Below are positions 8,607 through 16,779 of a stretch of 39,084 nt of DNA, piece after piece. The notes beneath the pieces were generated by a model. The model worked only from the letters and a program-made list of their open reading frames with translations. It did no database searches and was not told where the DNA came from. A program made the translations under genes and the position numbers. The DNA is from an uncultured bacterium (GTDB lineage Bacteria > Bacillota > Clostridia > Lachnospirales > Lachnospiraceae): the NCBI GenBank assembly GCA_905215155.1, contig CAJMPJ010000034.1, positions 1 to 39,084 of the forward strand. Direction: 5' to 3'. The stretch's first letter is position 1; each line of letters starts with the position of its first letter.

Positions 8607-9347
8607 ATGAGTGTTATTTCAATGAAGCAGCTTTTGGAAGCTGGCGTACATTTTGGTCACCAGACCAGAAGATGGAACCCTAAGATGGCTACCTATATTT
8701 ACACAGAGAGAAATGGTATTTACATCATTGACTTACAGAAATCTGTTGTAAAGGTAGACGAAGCTTATAAAGCAATTTCTGACATTGCTGCAGACGGCGG
8801 AAAAATTCTTTTTGTAGGTACAAAGAAGCAGGCTCAGGATGCGATTAAATCGGAAGCAGAGCGCTGCGGTATGTATTTTGTAAATGAAAGATGGCTCGGC
8901 GGTATGCTGACAAACTTCAAGACAATTCAGTCCAGAGTTGCCAGATTAAAACAGATTGAAGCTATGTCTCAGGACGGTACATTTGATGTGCTTCCTAAGA
9001 AAGAAGTTATCGCTCTTAAGAAAGAGTGGGAGAAATTAGAGAAAAACTTAGGCGGAATTAAAGAAATGAAAAAGATTCCGGATGCAATTTTTGTTGTTGA
9101 TCCTAAGAAGGAAAGAATCTGCGTTCAGGAAGCTCATACTCTGGGTATTCCGTTAATCGGTATTGCTGATACAAACTGTGATCCTGAGGAACTTGATTAT
9201 GTGATCCCAGGTAACGATGATGCGATCAGAGCCGTTAAGTTGATTGTATCCAAGATGGCAGACGCAGTAATCGAAGCAAACCAGGGCGAAGCAGTAGCTG
9301 AGGAAGCAGAAGCAGCTCAGGAAACAGAAGAGACTGTAGAAGCTTAA
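8607..9347 (+). CDS. rpsB: 30S ribosomal protein S2
   Basis: 246 residues. Typical S2 sequence: [22 protein letters not shown] at the start, then [30 protein letters not shown] and [21 protein letters not shown] split by the usual spacing; the C-terminus is an acidic tail rich in alanine and glutamate. GGAGG lies at 8595-8599. S2 is a late-assembling protein of the small subunit that binds S1 and helps mRNA docking. It is followed by a terminator-like hairpin and then tsf, its standard partner. Confidence 0.98.
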   Translation: MSVISMKQLLEAGVHFGHQTRRWNPKMATYIYTERNGIYIIDLQKSVVKVDEAYKAISDIAADGGKILFVGTKKQAQDAIKSEAERCGMYFVNERWLGGMLTNFKTIQSRVARLKQIEAMSQDGTFDVLPKKEVIALKKEWEKLEKNLGGIKEMKKIPDAIFVVDPKKERICVQEAHTLGIPLIGIADTNCDPEELDYVIPGNDDAIRAVKLIVSKMADAVIEANQGEAVAEEAEAAQETEETVEA

Positions 9348-9361
9348 TAATTCAGGCGATT

Positions 9362-9407
9362 GAATGCTTCGACCTGCTTTGATAAGCGGGTTGAGGCATT
9401 CTTTTTT
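9362..9407 (+). terminator. Terminator/attenuator between rpsB and tsf
   Basis: A 16-bp stem (9362-9377 with 9386-9401, including a few G-U pairs) with loop TTTGATAA, followed by six T residues. As tsf has no obvious promoter of its own, partial read-through probably sets the S2 to EF-Ts ratio. Confidence 0.8.
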
Positions 9408-9475
9408 ACTGGGAAAAAGTTCCTGTGATATGACAGAATATAAACCGTGAAATGATATAGATGGAGGGAAAATAA

Positions 9476-10399
9476 ATGGCGGCAGTAACAGCTGGAATGG
9501 TAAAAGAATTAAGGGAAATGACCGGTGCAGGTATGATGGATTGCAAAAAAGCTCTTGCACAGACAGATGGTGATATGGACAAGGCAGTAGAGTTTTTAAG
9601 AGAAAAAGGACTTGCAGCCGCATCCAAAAAGGCAGGAAGAATTGCAGCAGAAGGAATCGTTGCTACAATTATTAGTGAAGATGGTAAAACCGGAGCAATT
9701 GTTGAAGTAAACAGTGAAACTGATTTCGTTGCAAAGAATGCTCAGTTCCAGGCATACGTGGCAGATGTAGCTTCCCAGGTACTTGCTTCTAAATCAGAAG
9801 ATATGGATGCATTCCTTGCTGAAAAGTGGGCAAAGGATGACTCCTTAACAGTTGCACAGGTATTATCCAGCCAGATTTCTGTAATCGGTGAGAATATGAG
9901 CATCAGAAGATTTGAGAAAATTGCTGCAGATGGTGTTGTTGTTGATTATATTCATGGCGGCGGAAGAATTGGTGTTCTTATTGAAGCAAGTGCAGAAGTG
10001 GTAAACGATACTGTAAAAGAAGCGTTAAAGAATGTGGCAATGCAGATTGCGGCTTTAGCACCGAAGTATGTTAAGAGAGATGAGATCCCACAGGAGTTCA
10101 TTGATCATGAAACTGAAATTTTAAAGACTCAGGCTAAGAATGAAAATCCAGATAAGCCAGACAACATTGTTGAAAAGATGATCGTTGGTCGTTTAAACAA
10201 AGAATTAAAAGAATTCTGTCTGGTGGATCAGGCATATGTAAAAGACGGCGATTTAACAGTTGGCAAATATTTGGAGCAGGTCTCCAAAGAAGTTGGCGGC
10301 AAGGTAGAAGTGAAGAAGTTTGTACGGTTTGAAACTGGTGAGGGTCTTGAAAAGAAGGAAGAGAACTTTGCAGACGAAGTAGCAAGACAGATGCAGTAG
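9476..10399 (+). CDS. tsf: Elongation factor Ts
   Basis: 307 residues. The N-terminal UBA-like domain reads VKELREMTGAGMMDCKKAL, and the EF-Tu-contacting TDFVAKN motif follows near residue 82. EF-Ts exchanges GDP for GTP on EF-Tu. GGAGGG lies at 9462-9467. The C-terminal ends with FADEVARQMQ, the usual close of the family, and a strong terminator follows. Confidence 0.98.
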   Translation: MAAVTAGMVKELREMTGAGMMDCKKALAQTDGDMDKAVEFLREKGLAAASKKAGRIAAEGIVATIISEDGKTGAIVEVNSETDFVAKNAQFQAYVADVASQVLASKSEDMDAFLAEKWAKDDSLTVAQVLSSQISVIGENMSIRRFEKIAADGVVVDYIHGGGRIGVLIEASAEVVNDTVKEALKNVAMQIAALAPKYVKRDEIPQEFIDHETEILKTQAKNENPDKPDNIVEKMIVGRLNKELKEFCLVDQAYVKDGDLTVGKYLEQVSKEVGGKVEVKKFVRFETGEGLEKKEENFADEVARQMQ

Positions 10400-10420
10400 T
10401 CTTAACAGGATTCTGGGGGG

Positions 10421-10448
10421 AATCCCATGGGTATCCATGGGATTTTTC
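10421..10448 (+). terminator. Terminator after tsf
   Basis: A perfect 10-bp stem AATCCCATGG / CCATGGGATT with loop GTAT, followed by TTT-C-T. Confidence 0.85.
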
Positions 10449-10459
10449 TATTAAACTAG

Positions 10460-10501
10460 TGTCCGTTCACCAGTAACAAATGTTTCCATATTGTACGGAC
10501 A
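10460..10501 (+). promoter_or_regulatory. Candidate opp operon promoter bracketed by an inverted repeat
   Basis: A weak promoter, TTCACC (10466-10471) with a 17-base spacer to TATTGT (10489-10494), lies between the arms TGTCCGT (10460-10466) and ACGGACA (10495-10501). The arms could bind a regulator or form a hairpin. The promoter match is poor, so this is tentative. Confidence 0.35.
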
Positions 10502-10527
10502 TCACAATACCAAAGGAGTTGACGAAA

Positions 10528-11445
10528 GTGGCTAAGTATATAATTAAGCGAATCGCTATGGCGGTTATAACAATTTTCGCTGTTGCAACGGTTACGTTCT
10601 TTGTCATGAACATGGTGCCAGGAGGTCCTTTCATGTCAGAAAAAGCGATCAGCCCACAGGCACAAGCCGCATTGAATGAAAAGTACGGACTGGATAAACC
10701 GTTGGGAGAACAGTATGTAACTTACATGAAGGATTTGCTTCATGGAGATTTGGGATTAAGCGTAAAGCAGCGCGGACGTACAGTTAATATGATTATTGGA
10801 GCTAAATTTCCGGTTTCTGCAAGAATTGGCGGAATTGCAATTTTGACAGCTGTCTGTATCGGTGTTCCTTTAGGAAGTATCGCAGCTTTTAAAAGAGGAA
10901 CTGTTATTGATAATATTATTATCGTATTCAGCACATGTGGAATTGCGGTGCCAAGTTTTGTGGTTTGTACCATCCTGATGTATGTCTTGAGTTTAAAACT
11001 GGGGCTGCTGCCTACGTATGGTCTGGCTTCATGGAAAAACTACATTATGCCTGTTATGGCACTTTCCCTATATCCTTCTTCCTATATTGCACGTTTGATG
11101 CGTTCATCCATGCTTGACGTTATGGGACAGGATTATATGAGGACTGCCCGTGCAAAAGGCCTTTCTCAGATGGTGAGTATTTTTAAGCATGCACTTCGTA
11201 ATGCGATTCTTCCGGTAGTTACATACTTGGGACCGCTTTTGGCCTACACTGTAACAGGAAGCTTTATCGTTGAAAAAATATTTACAATTCCTGGATTAGG
11301 GTCAGAATTTATTGGATCAATTACAGGCCGTGATTATCCTCTTATAATGGGTACCACTATTTTCCTTGCTACTTTGATGGTTATCATGAATGTGCTGGTC
11401 GACGTTGCGTACAAGTTTATTGACCCGCGTATTAATCTGAAATAA
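10528..11445 (+). CDS. oppB: Oligopeptide ABC transporter permease OppB
   Basis: 305 residues from GTG 10528, which is preceded by AAAGGAG at 10512-10518 with ideal spacing; upstream extension to 10480 would enter the promoter region. The N-terminus AKYIIKRIAMAVITIFAVAT is a first membrane segment followed by the OppB-type VPGGPF, and the EAA-like cytoplasmic loop reads YMRTARAKGLSQMVSIFKHALRNA in two parts around residue 220. About six membrane segments. It pairs with OppC to form the channel for peptides delivered by OppA, powered by OppD and OppF. Confidence 0.93.
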   Translation: MAKYIIKRIAMAVITIFAVATVTFFVMNMVPGGPFMSEKAISPQAQAALNEKYGLDKPLGEQYVTYMKDLLHGDLGLSVKQRGRTVNMIIGAKFPVSARIGGIAILTAVCIGVPLGSIAAFKRGTVIDNIIIVFSTCGIAVPSFVVCTILMYVLSLKLGLLPTYGLASWKNYIMPVMALSLYPSSYIARLMRSSMLDVMGQDYMRTARAKGLSQMVSIFKHALRNAILPVVTYLGPLLAYTVTGSFIVEKIFTIPGLGSEFIGSITGRDYPLIMGTTIFLATLMVIMNVLVDVAYKFIDPRINLK

Positions 11446-11462
11446 GAGAAAGGAGAAAGAGG

Positions 11463-12503
11463 ATGCCAAAGAATAAATTATCATTACAGGTTAATGTGGA
11501 AGACTTTCTCCCGGCAAGTGATGCCGAAAAAGAAAGCTTAACTGTCATGCGGCAAAGCGTCGGATTCTGGAAGGATGGAATCAGACGTCTTAAAAGGAAC
11601 AAGATTGCTATGGTCAGCATCGTTGTAATCCTTTTGGTTTTTGTTTTTTCGTTTATTGTACCTCAGGTATATCCATATAGCTATGAACAGCAGATCAGAG
11701 GAAGTGAAAATCTTGCTCCTATGCAGTATTCTGAAAAAGAGCTGCAGGCCATAGAGGCAGGAGAGAGCGTGTTCCCTCATGTGCTCGGAACCGATAACTT
11801 AGGCCGTGATTATGCAGTCCGGGTTATGATGGGAAGCCGTGTGTCACTTATCGTAGGTTTGGTTGCTTCGGCCATCATTCTTATCATTGGTTCCATTTAC
11901 GGCTCTGTCGCCGGATTCTTCGGCGGGTGGCTCGATATGATCATGATGCGTATTGTTGATATGATCTATACGGTACCCGATATTCTGATTATCGTATTGC
12001 TGTCGGTTGCCTTTGATCAACCGTTGAAAGCATTGGCCCAAAAACCCGGGTTTGAGTGGATTCAGGTGATCGGTGTAAACTTAATCAGTATTTTCGTCGT
12101 TTTCGCACTGCTTTATTGGGTAGGTATGGCGCGTATCGTTCGAAGCCAGATCCTTATTTTAAAAGAGCAGGAATATGTTACTGCGGCAAGAGCTCTTGGA
12201 GCCTCCAGCGGACATATTATTAAGAAGCATCTGCTTACAAACTGTATCGGTACGTTGATCGTAACAACAACATTACAGATCCCTTCTTCTATTTTTACCG
12301 AAAGCTTTTTAAGCTTCCTTGGCCTTGGTGTTGCGGCACCTATGCCTTCCCTGGGAAGTCTTGCAAGTGCTGCGTTAAATGGTCTCCAGAGTTATCCTCA
12401 CCGCCTGTTTGCACCTGCTCTTACGATTTCTGTAATTATTCTGAGCTTCAACCTGTTGGGCGATGGTCTTCGTGATGCATTTGACCCGAAACTGAAAGAT
12501 TAA
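11463..12503 (+). CDS. oppC: Oligopeptide ABC transporter permease OppC
   Basis: 346 residues. OppC-type permease: a cytoplasmic N-terminal tail leads to SFWKDGIRRLKRNK-like sequence and a first membrane segment, then HVLGTDNLGRDYAVRVMMGS, a hallmark of DppC/OppC proteins. The EAA loop is EYVTAARALGASSGHIIKKH, and the end is GDGLRDAFDPKLKD. An insertion of about 35 residues between the first segment and the HVLGTD motif and another near FDQPLKALAQ make it slightly longer than the average of 300. AAAGGAG at 11449-11455 precedes the ATG. Confidence 0.93.
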   Translation: MPKNKLSLQVNVEDFLPASDAEKESLTVMRQSVGFWKDGIRRLKRNKIAMVSIVVILLVFVFSFIVPQVYPYSYEQQIRGSENLAPMQYSEKELQAIEAGESVFPHVLGTDNLGRDYAVRVMMGSRVSLIVGLVASAIILIIGSIYGSVAGFFGGWLDMIMMRIVDMIYTVPDILIIVLLSVAFDQPLKALAQKPGFEWIQVIGVNLISIFVVFALLYWVGMARIVRSQILILKEQEYVTAARALGASSGHIIKKHLLTNCIGTLIVTTTLQIPSSIFTESFLSFLGLGVAAPMPSLGSLASAALNGLQSYPHRLFAPALTISVIILSFNLLGDGLRDAFDPKLKD

Positions 12504-12518
12504 AGGAGGAGAGAATTA

Positions 12519-13529
12519 ATGAGTGAATATTTAGTTGATATTGAGAATGAACGTCTTTCTTTCTTTACTCCGGCAGGGGAAGTTAAGGCTTTAAATAATG
12601 TGTCTCTTCATCTGAAAGAGGGAGAGGTTTTAGGAATTGTTGGTGAATCTGGCTCTGGTAAATCGGTAACAGCGTATAGTCTTATGGGGCTTACCGCTTA
12701 TCCGGGCCGGTTAATCGGCGGATCTTTAAAGTTTAACGGACATCAGATTGATAAAATGACGGAAAAGGAAATGAGAAAAATCCGTGGAAATGAAGTTTCT
12801 ATCATTTTCCAGGACCCGATGACCAGCTTAAATCCTGTTTATACCATAGGGAATCAGATATGTGAAGTTATCATGCTTCATACGAATAAAGATAAAAATC
12901 AAGCCAATGAGAGGGCAAAGGAACTTCTTACTCTGGTTGGAATCAATGAACCGGAAAAGCGCCTGAAGCAGTATCCTCATGAACTTTCCGGTGGTATGCG
13001 CCAGCGTGTGATGATTGCCATTGCTTTGGCTTGTGAGCCAAAACTTTTGATTGCAGATGAACCTACCACAGCTTTGGATGTTACCATTCAGGCACAGATC
13101 CTGGAATTGATGATGGAACTGAAAGATAAACTGGGCATGGCAATCATTATGATCACCCATGATTTAGGTGTGGTTGCTAATATGTGTGACCGGATTGCGG
13201 TTATGTATGCAGGCAAAGTTATTGAATACGGCGATACGGATGATATTTTCTATAATCCAAGCCACGAATATACCAAAGGCCTGCTTCGGAGCATCCCGAA
13301 ACTTACGGAAAAAGAACACAGCAAACTGGTGCCTATCGAAGGCAGCCCTGTGGATATGTTAAATCCGCCGGCAGGTTGTCCTTTTGCACCCAGATGCAGA
13401 GCCTGTATGAAAATATGCCTGCGAGAAATGCCGCCGTATACTGATGTATCGGAGATTCATTACAGTGCTTGCTGGCTGCTTCAAAAGAAAGAGTTTGAAA
13501 AACAACAGGCACAGAAGGGAGATGCATGA
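12519..13529 (+). CDS. oppD: Oligopeptide ABC transporter ATPase OppD
   Basis: 336 residues. Walker A GESGSGKS at residues 42-49, Q-loop [12 protein letters not shown], signature [15 protein letters not shown], Walker [14 protein letters not shown] and the switch histidine in ITHDLGVV. The C-terminal oligopeptide/dipeptide domain carries the four-cysteine pattern ([14 protein letters not shown] plus a later cysteine) that in some OppD proteins binds an iron-sulfur cluster. AAAGGAGG at 12502-12509 precedes the ATG. It ends in ATGA shared with oppF. Confidence 0.95.
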   Translation: MSEYLVDIENERLSFFTPAGEVKALNNVSLHLKEGEVLGIVGESGSGKSVTAYSLMGLTAYPGRLIGGSLKFNGHQIDKMTEKEMRKIRGNEVSIIFQDPMTSLNPVYTIGNQICEVIMLHTNKDKNQANERAKELLTLVGINEPEKRLKQYPHELSGGMRQRVMIAIALACEPKLLIADEPTTALDVTIQAQILELMMELKDKLGMAIIMITHDLGVVANMCDRIAVMYAGKVIEYGDTDDIFYNPSHEYTKGLLRSIPKLTEKEHSKLVPIEGSPVDMLNPPAGCPFAPRCRACMKICLREMPPYTDVSEIHYSACWLLQKKEFEKQQAQKGDA

Positions 13530-14506
13530 TGGACAATAAATATCTTGTAGAAGTGCAGAATTTACAGCAGTATTTCCCTGTTTCCGGCAGTAAATTATTT
13601 GAGAAAAAGGTTGTAAAAGCTGTAGATAACGTATCTTTTGGAATTAAAAAAGGGGAAACGCTGGGTCTGGTAGGAGAATCCGGTTGTGGAAAAACCACCA
13701 CAGGCCGTACGCTGCTTCGCCTTTATGAACCTACTTCAGGAAAGATTTTTTTTGAAGGAAAAGACATTACAAAAGTAAATATGCTTCCTTATCGTCAGAA
13801 GATGCAGATCGTTTTCCAGGATCCTTATGCAAGTCTGGACCCCAGAATGACGGTTGGCGATATCATTGGGGAAGCTATTGATATTCACCGATTGGCTGCC
13901 AACAAAAAGGAACGTCAGGAGCAGATCATCTCAGTTCTTTCTACTGTAGGTCTGAACTCAGAGCATGCAAACCGTTATCCTCACGAATTCTCAGGCGGAC
14001 AGCGTCAGCGTGTCGGCATTGCCCGCGCATTGGCAGTAGACCCTCAGTTTATTGTCTGCGACGAGCCGGTTTCTGCACTGGATGTTTCCATTCAGGCTCA
14101 GGTTGTCAATATGTTTGAGCAGCTTCAGGAAGAACGTGGCCTTACCTATTTATTTATTGCACATGATCTTTCTATTGTAAAACACATTTCAAAAAGGATC
14201 GGTGTTATGTATCTTGGTAAAATGGTGGAGCTTGCAGACAGCTATGAATTGGCTTTTCATAGTCTCCATCCATATACCAAGAGCCTGATTTCAGCAATTC
14301 CCATTGCAGACCCTAAGTTAAGCCGTGAATCCAAACGAATCGTTTTAGAGGGAGATGTGCCAAGCCCTGTAAATCCGCCTTCCGGATGCCGTTTCCGTAC
14401 ACGCTGTCCATATGCAGATGAGCTTTGCGCGGCTCAGGAACCGGAATGGAAAGAGGTTGCCAGCGGCCATTATGCAGCATGCCACCATCTGGACAAAGTG
14501 AACTAA
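13526..14506 (+). CDS. oppF: Oligopeptide ABC transporter ATPase OppF
   Basis: 326 residues. Walker A GESGCGKT near residues 50-57, Q-loop VFQDPYASLDPRM, signature FSGGQRQRVGIARAL, Walker B FIVCDEPVSALDV, switch region IAHDLSIVKH, and the C-terminal Cys-containing oligopeptide domain (SGCRFRTRCPYADELC). It overlaps oppD in ATGA; ATG 13529 is an equally possible start and is better spaced from AAGGGAG at 13515-13521. No U-tract terminator follows, so the hairpin at 14552 may end or protect this transcript. Confidence 0.95.
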   Translation: MMDNKYLVEVQNLQQYFPVSGSKLFEKKVVKAVDNVSFGIKKGETLGLVGESGCGKTTTGRTLLRLYEPTSGKIFFEGKDITKVNMLPYRQKMQIVFQDPYASLDPRMTVGDIIGEAIDIHRLAANKKERQEQIISVLSTVGLNSEHANRYPHEFSGGQRQRVGIARALAVDPQFIVCDEPVSALDVSIQAQVVNMFEQLQEERGLTYLFIAHDLSIVKHISKRIGVMYLGKMVELADSYELAFHSLHPYTKSLISAIPIADPKLSRESKRIVLEGDVPSPVNPPSGCRFRTRCPYADELCAAQEPEWKEVASGHYAACHHLDKVN

Positions 14507-14513
14507 AAACTCA

Positions 14514-14542
14514 TTGCTATTTTTCCGTTTTTATGATATGCT
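14514..14542 (+). promoter_or_regulatory. Promoter of oppA copy 1
   Basis: TTGCTA at 14514-14519, a 17-base spacer and TATGCT at 14537-14542. The predicted start near 14549 puts the hairpin at 14552 at the very 5' end of the transcript. oppA copy 2 has the same -10 and spacing. Confidence 0.7.
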
Positions 14543-14551
14543 AGAACACAA

Positions 14552-14589
14552 ATCAGCGCAGTAGCCGAGTAAAGTGCTACTGCGCTGAT
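14552..14589 (+). ncRNA. 5'-end stem-loop of the oppA copy 1 mRNA
   Basis: A perfect 14-bp stem (14552-14565 with 14576-14589) with ten-base loop CGAGTAAAGT. No T run follows, so it is unlikely to be a simple terminator. The related structure before copy 2 (16716-16753) has the same stem length and a similar loop with AGTAA.GT conserved, and one pair changes from C-G to A-U. It probably stabilises the mRNA or binds a factor, so that the binding protein is made in excess over oppBCDF. Confidence 0.6.
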
Positions 14590-14616
14590 AAAAATATATT
14601 TATAGGAGGAAAAATT

Positions 14617-16308
14617 ATGAAAAAAGTATCACTTTTATTAGCGGCTGTAATGGCTTCCGGTATGATTCTTTCTGCCTGTGGTGGAAGTAAGACTGCCGAT
14701 CCATCAACTGGTGCTACCACAGCTGCTGCAAATGGAGAAACAACAGCTCCTGCAGAAGGGGCAGCTAATGGACTTGATCTTGCAGTTAGGATTGGCCCGG
14801 ATCCGGAGACAATCGACCCTGCTTTAAATAGTGCAGTTGACGGCGGTAATATGATCGTTCAGGCTTTTGAAACCTTATTGATCGTAGATTCTGAGAATAA
14901 AATTGTACCAGGACAAGCGGAATCCTTTGAAGTATCGGAAGATGGTTTGACCTATACCTTTAAACTCCGCAAGAATTTAAAGTGGAGTGATGGTACCCCT
15001 TTAACGGCTAATGATTTTGTGTATTCATGGAAGAGACTGGCTGATCCTAATACAGCAGCACCTTATGCAGCCGATATGCTTGGATATGTTAAGGGATATG
15101 AAGAGGCAGCAAAAGGGAATATAGACGCTCTCGGAGTTTCTGCACCAGATGACAATACATTTGTTGTTGAATTATCTGTTCCTTGTGTATATTTCTCTAA
15201 GCTGGTTACCCATGCATCCATGGTACCGGTTGAAAAGGCAACGATTGATGCGAATGGTGACCAGTGGACATTGAAACCGGAAACATATGTTTCCAACGGT
15301 CCGTTAAAGATGATTGAGTGGGTACCAGGCTCTCATATTACATTTGCTAAGAACGAAAACTACTGGAATGCAGATAAAGTTACATTGAATACATTGAAGT
15401 TTGTATTAATGGAAGATACCAATGCAGCTTACAGTGCTTACCAGACTGGTGAAGTTTCTATGATTAAAGAGCCTCCGACAGAAGAAGTTCCAAGTCTGAA
15501 AGGAACCGAAGATTTTCATGTAGAGCCAATCATGGGTACTTACTATTTAGACTTCCAGAATCAAAAAGAACCATTTAATAATCCTGATGTTCGTAAGGCA
15601 TTAAGCCTTGTAATTGACCGTGATTATGTAGCGAATACAGTTATGCAGGGTACTTATACTCCAGCAACCAATTTTGTTGGACCTGGTGTCTCAGATGCTG
15701 AGCCAGGAACCTTTTTCCAGGATGTTACTAAGGAAAGAAACGGTAAGAATTACTTTGACCCTGACAATTATGAAGCAGATGTTGCAAAAGCAAAAGAGCT
15801 TCTTGCAAAAGCAGGATATCCCAACGGAGAAGGTTTCCCAACCATTGAATATATGATTAACGATGCAGGTTACCATAAACCGGTTGCTGAATATTTACAG
15901 AACTGCTGGAAAGAGAAACTTGGTATTAATGTTGACATAAAAGTTGTTGAGTGGGCTACCTTTACCCCAACCCGCCGTGCAGGAGATTATCAGGCTGCTC
16001 GTGATGGCTGGGTGTATGATTATGATGATCCCTCCAATATGTTAAATTTAATGATGTCAACAAGCGGTAATAACAACGCAAAATACAGCAACCCAGAACT
16101 TGATAAGCTGCTTAACGAGGCAAACTCAACTGCAGATGTAGCTGAGCATTATGAAAAACTTCATGAAGCAGAGAATATGATCCTTGAAGATGCTGCCATT
16201 GCGCCAATTGCATATTACAATGACTTCTGGCTGCAGGATCCAAAGTTAAAAGGAACATGGCATTCTCCATATGGATATTGGTTCTTCCAGTATGCTACGA
16301 TGGAATAA
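14617..16308 (+). CDS. oppA: Oligopeptide-binding lipoprotein OppA, copy 1
   Basis: 563 residues. Lipoprotein signal peptide with lipobox LSAC and modified Cys21, then a low-complexity Thr/Ala linker, then the family 5 extracellular solute-binding domain (GPDPETIDPALNSAVDGGN, SEDGLTYTFKLR, WSDGTPLTANDFVYSWKRL in pieces). It captures peptides outside the cell and delivers them to OppBCDF. AGGAGG lies just upstream of the ATG. It is closely similar, by eye about 80 percent, to the second copy at 16780 and exactly the same length. The largest differences lie in the linker, around residues 365-385 and near DGWVYDYDDPSN, so the ligand range may differ. Confidence 0.95.
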   Translation: MKKVSLLLAAVMASGMILSACGGSKTADPSTGATTAAANGETTAPAEGAANGLDLAVRIGPDPETIDPALNSAVDGGNMIVQAFETLLIVDSENKIVPGQAESFEVSEDGLTYTFKLRKNLKWSDGTPLTANDFVYSWKRLADPNTAAPYAADMLGYVKGYEEAAKGNIDALGVSAPDDNTFVVELSVPCVYFSKLVTHASMVPVEKATIDANGDQWTLKPETYVSNGPLKMIEWVPGSHITFAKNENYWNADKVTLNTLKFVLMEDTNAAYSAYQTGEVSMIKEPPTEEVPSLKGTEDFHVEPIMGTYYLDFQNQKEPFNNPDVRKALSLVIDRDYVANTVMQGTYTPATNFVGPGVSDAEPGTFFQDVTKERNGKNYFDPDNYEADVAKAKELLAKAGYPNGEGFPTIEYMINDAGYHKPVAEYLQNCWKEKLGINVDIKVVEWATFTPTRRAGDYQAARDGWVYDYDDPSNMLNLMMSTSGNNNAKYSNPELDKLLNEANSTADVAEHYEKLHEAENMILEDAAIAPIAYYNDFWLQDPKLKGTWHSPYGYWFFQYATME

Positions 16309-16326
16309 TAGATAAATCTTGATGGA

Positions 16327-16357
16327 AACACCCGGGATGTAGTTCCCGGGTGTTTTT
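16327..16357 (+). terminator. Terminator after oppA copy 1
   Basis: An 11-bp stem AACACCCGGGA / TCCCGGGTGTT with a six-base loop and a T run. It shares the CCCGGG core with the terminator after copy 2. Confidence 0.9.
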
Positions 16358-16676
16358 GTGTCCCTCTATAAACTCCTCACTTCATTATTCCGGGATATAA
16401 TTCTATAATCTTCCTCTATAACAAACGTAGGTTTACAAGGGATAATTAAAATAGTAAAGGTGACTGAAACATAAGAATCTTTTAGCACATACAGCTTTGA
16501 ACTGTAATGGACATATAGTATTTGCAGAAAATTTGTTACTAAAAATTATAAGAATATAGTGAAAGAAGTTTAAGGCAGTATAAATAATATTAAATCAATC
16601 GAATTAAGAGAGAAATGACATTTATTTTACATGTAAAACTATTTTCTTCAGAAACACAAGTTCAGTTTAAATAACG
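16358..16676 (+). other. Intergenic region upstream of oppA copy 2
   Basis: About 320 bases of AT-rich DNA with stops in all frames; no gene seen. It holds the CodY-like box at 16519-16533 and a looser TTTTC-N4-GAAA element at 16642-16654 close to the promoter. Confidence 0.6.
16519..16533 (+). promoter_or_regulatory. CodY-box-like sequence
   Basis: TATTTGCAGAAAATT matches 13 of 15 positions of the CodY consensus AATTTTCWGAAAATT. It lies about 145 bases upstream of the oppA copy 2 -35. codY is encoded in this window and peptide uptake genes are classical CodY targets; actual binding is inferred. Confidence 0.45.
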
Positions 16677-16705
16677 TTGATATTTATATTTACTTGTGAT
16701 ATGCT
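16677..16705 (+). promoter_or_regulatory. Promoter of oppA copy 2
   Basis: TTGATA at 16677-16682, a 17-base spacer ending TTGTGA or similar, and TATGCT at 16700-16705, the same -10 as copy 1. Confidence 0.7.
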
Positions 16706-16715
16706 AAAAAAATCA

Positions 16716-16753
16716 ATCAACGAAGTGGTTAAGTAACGTTTGACTTTGGTGAT
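16716..16753 (+). ncRNA. 5'-end stem-loop of the oppA copy 2 mRNA
   Basis: Arms 16716-16729 and 16740-16753 form the same 14-position stem as the copy 1 hairpin, with an A-G mismatch, G-U pairs and two weaker positions at the top, and ten-base loop TAAGTAACGT. One pair is A-U where copy 1 has C-G. It sits at the predicted 5' end of the mRNA, as in copy 1. Confidence 0.5.
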
Positions 16754-16779
16754 GAAATTATTTTAATGGAGGAGACAGT

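Noticed and set aside
14552..14589. oppA leader hairpin as a plain terminator of oppBCDF
   Set aside because: It is followed by AAAAATATATTT rather than a T run and lies downstream of a good promoter; ending the oppF transcript by another means cannot be excluded.
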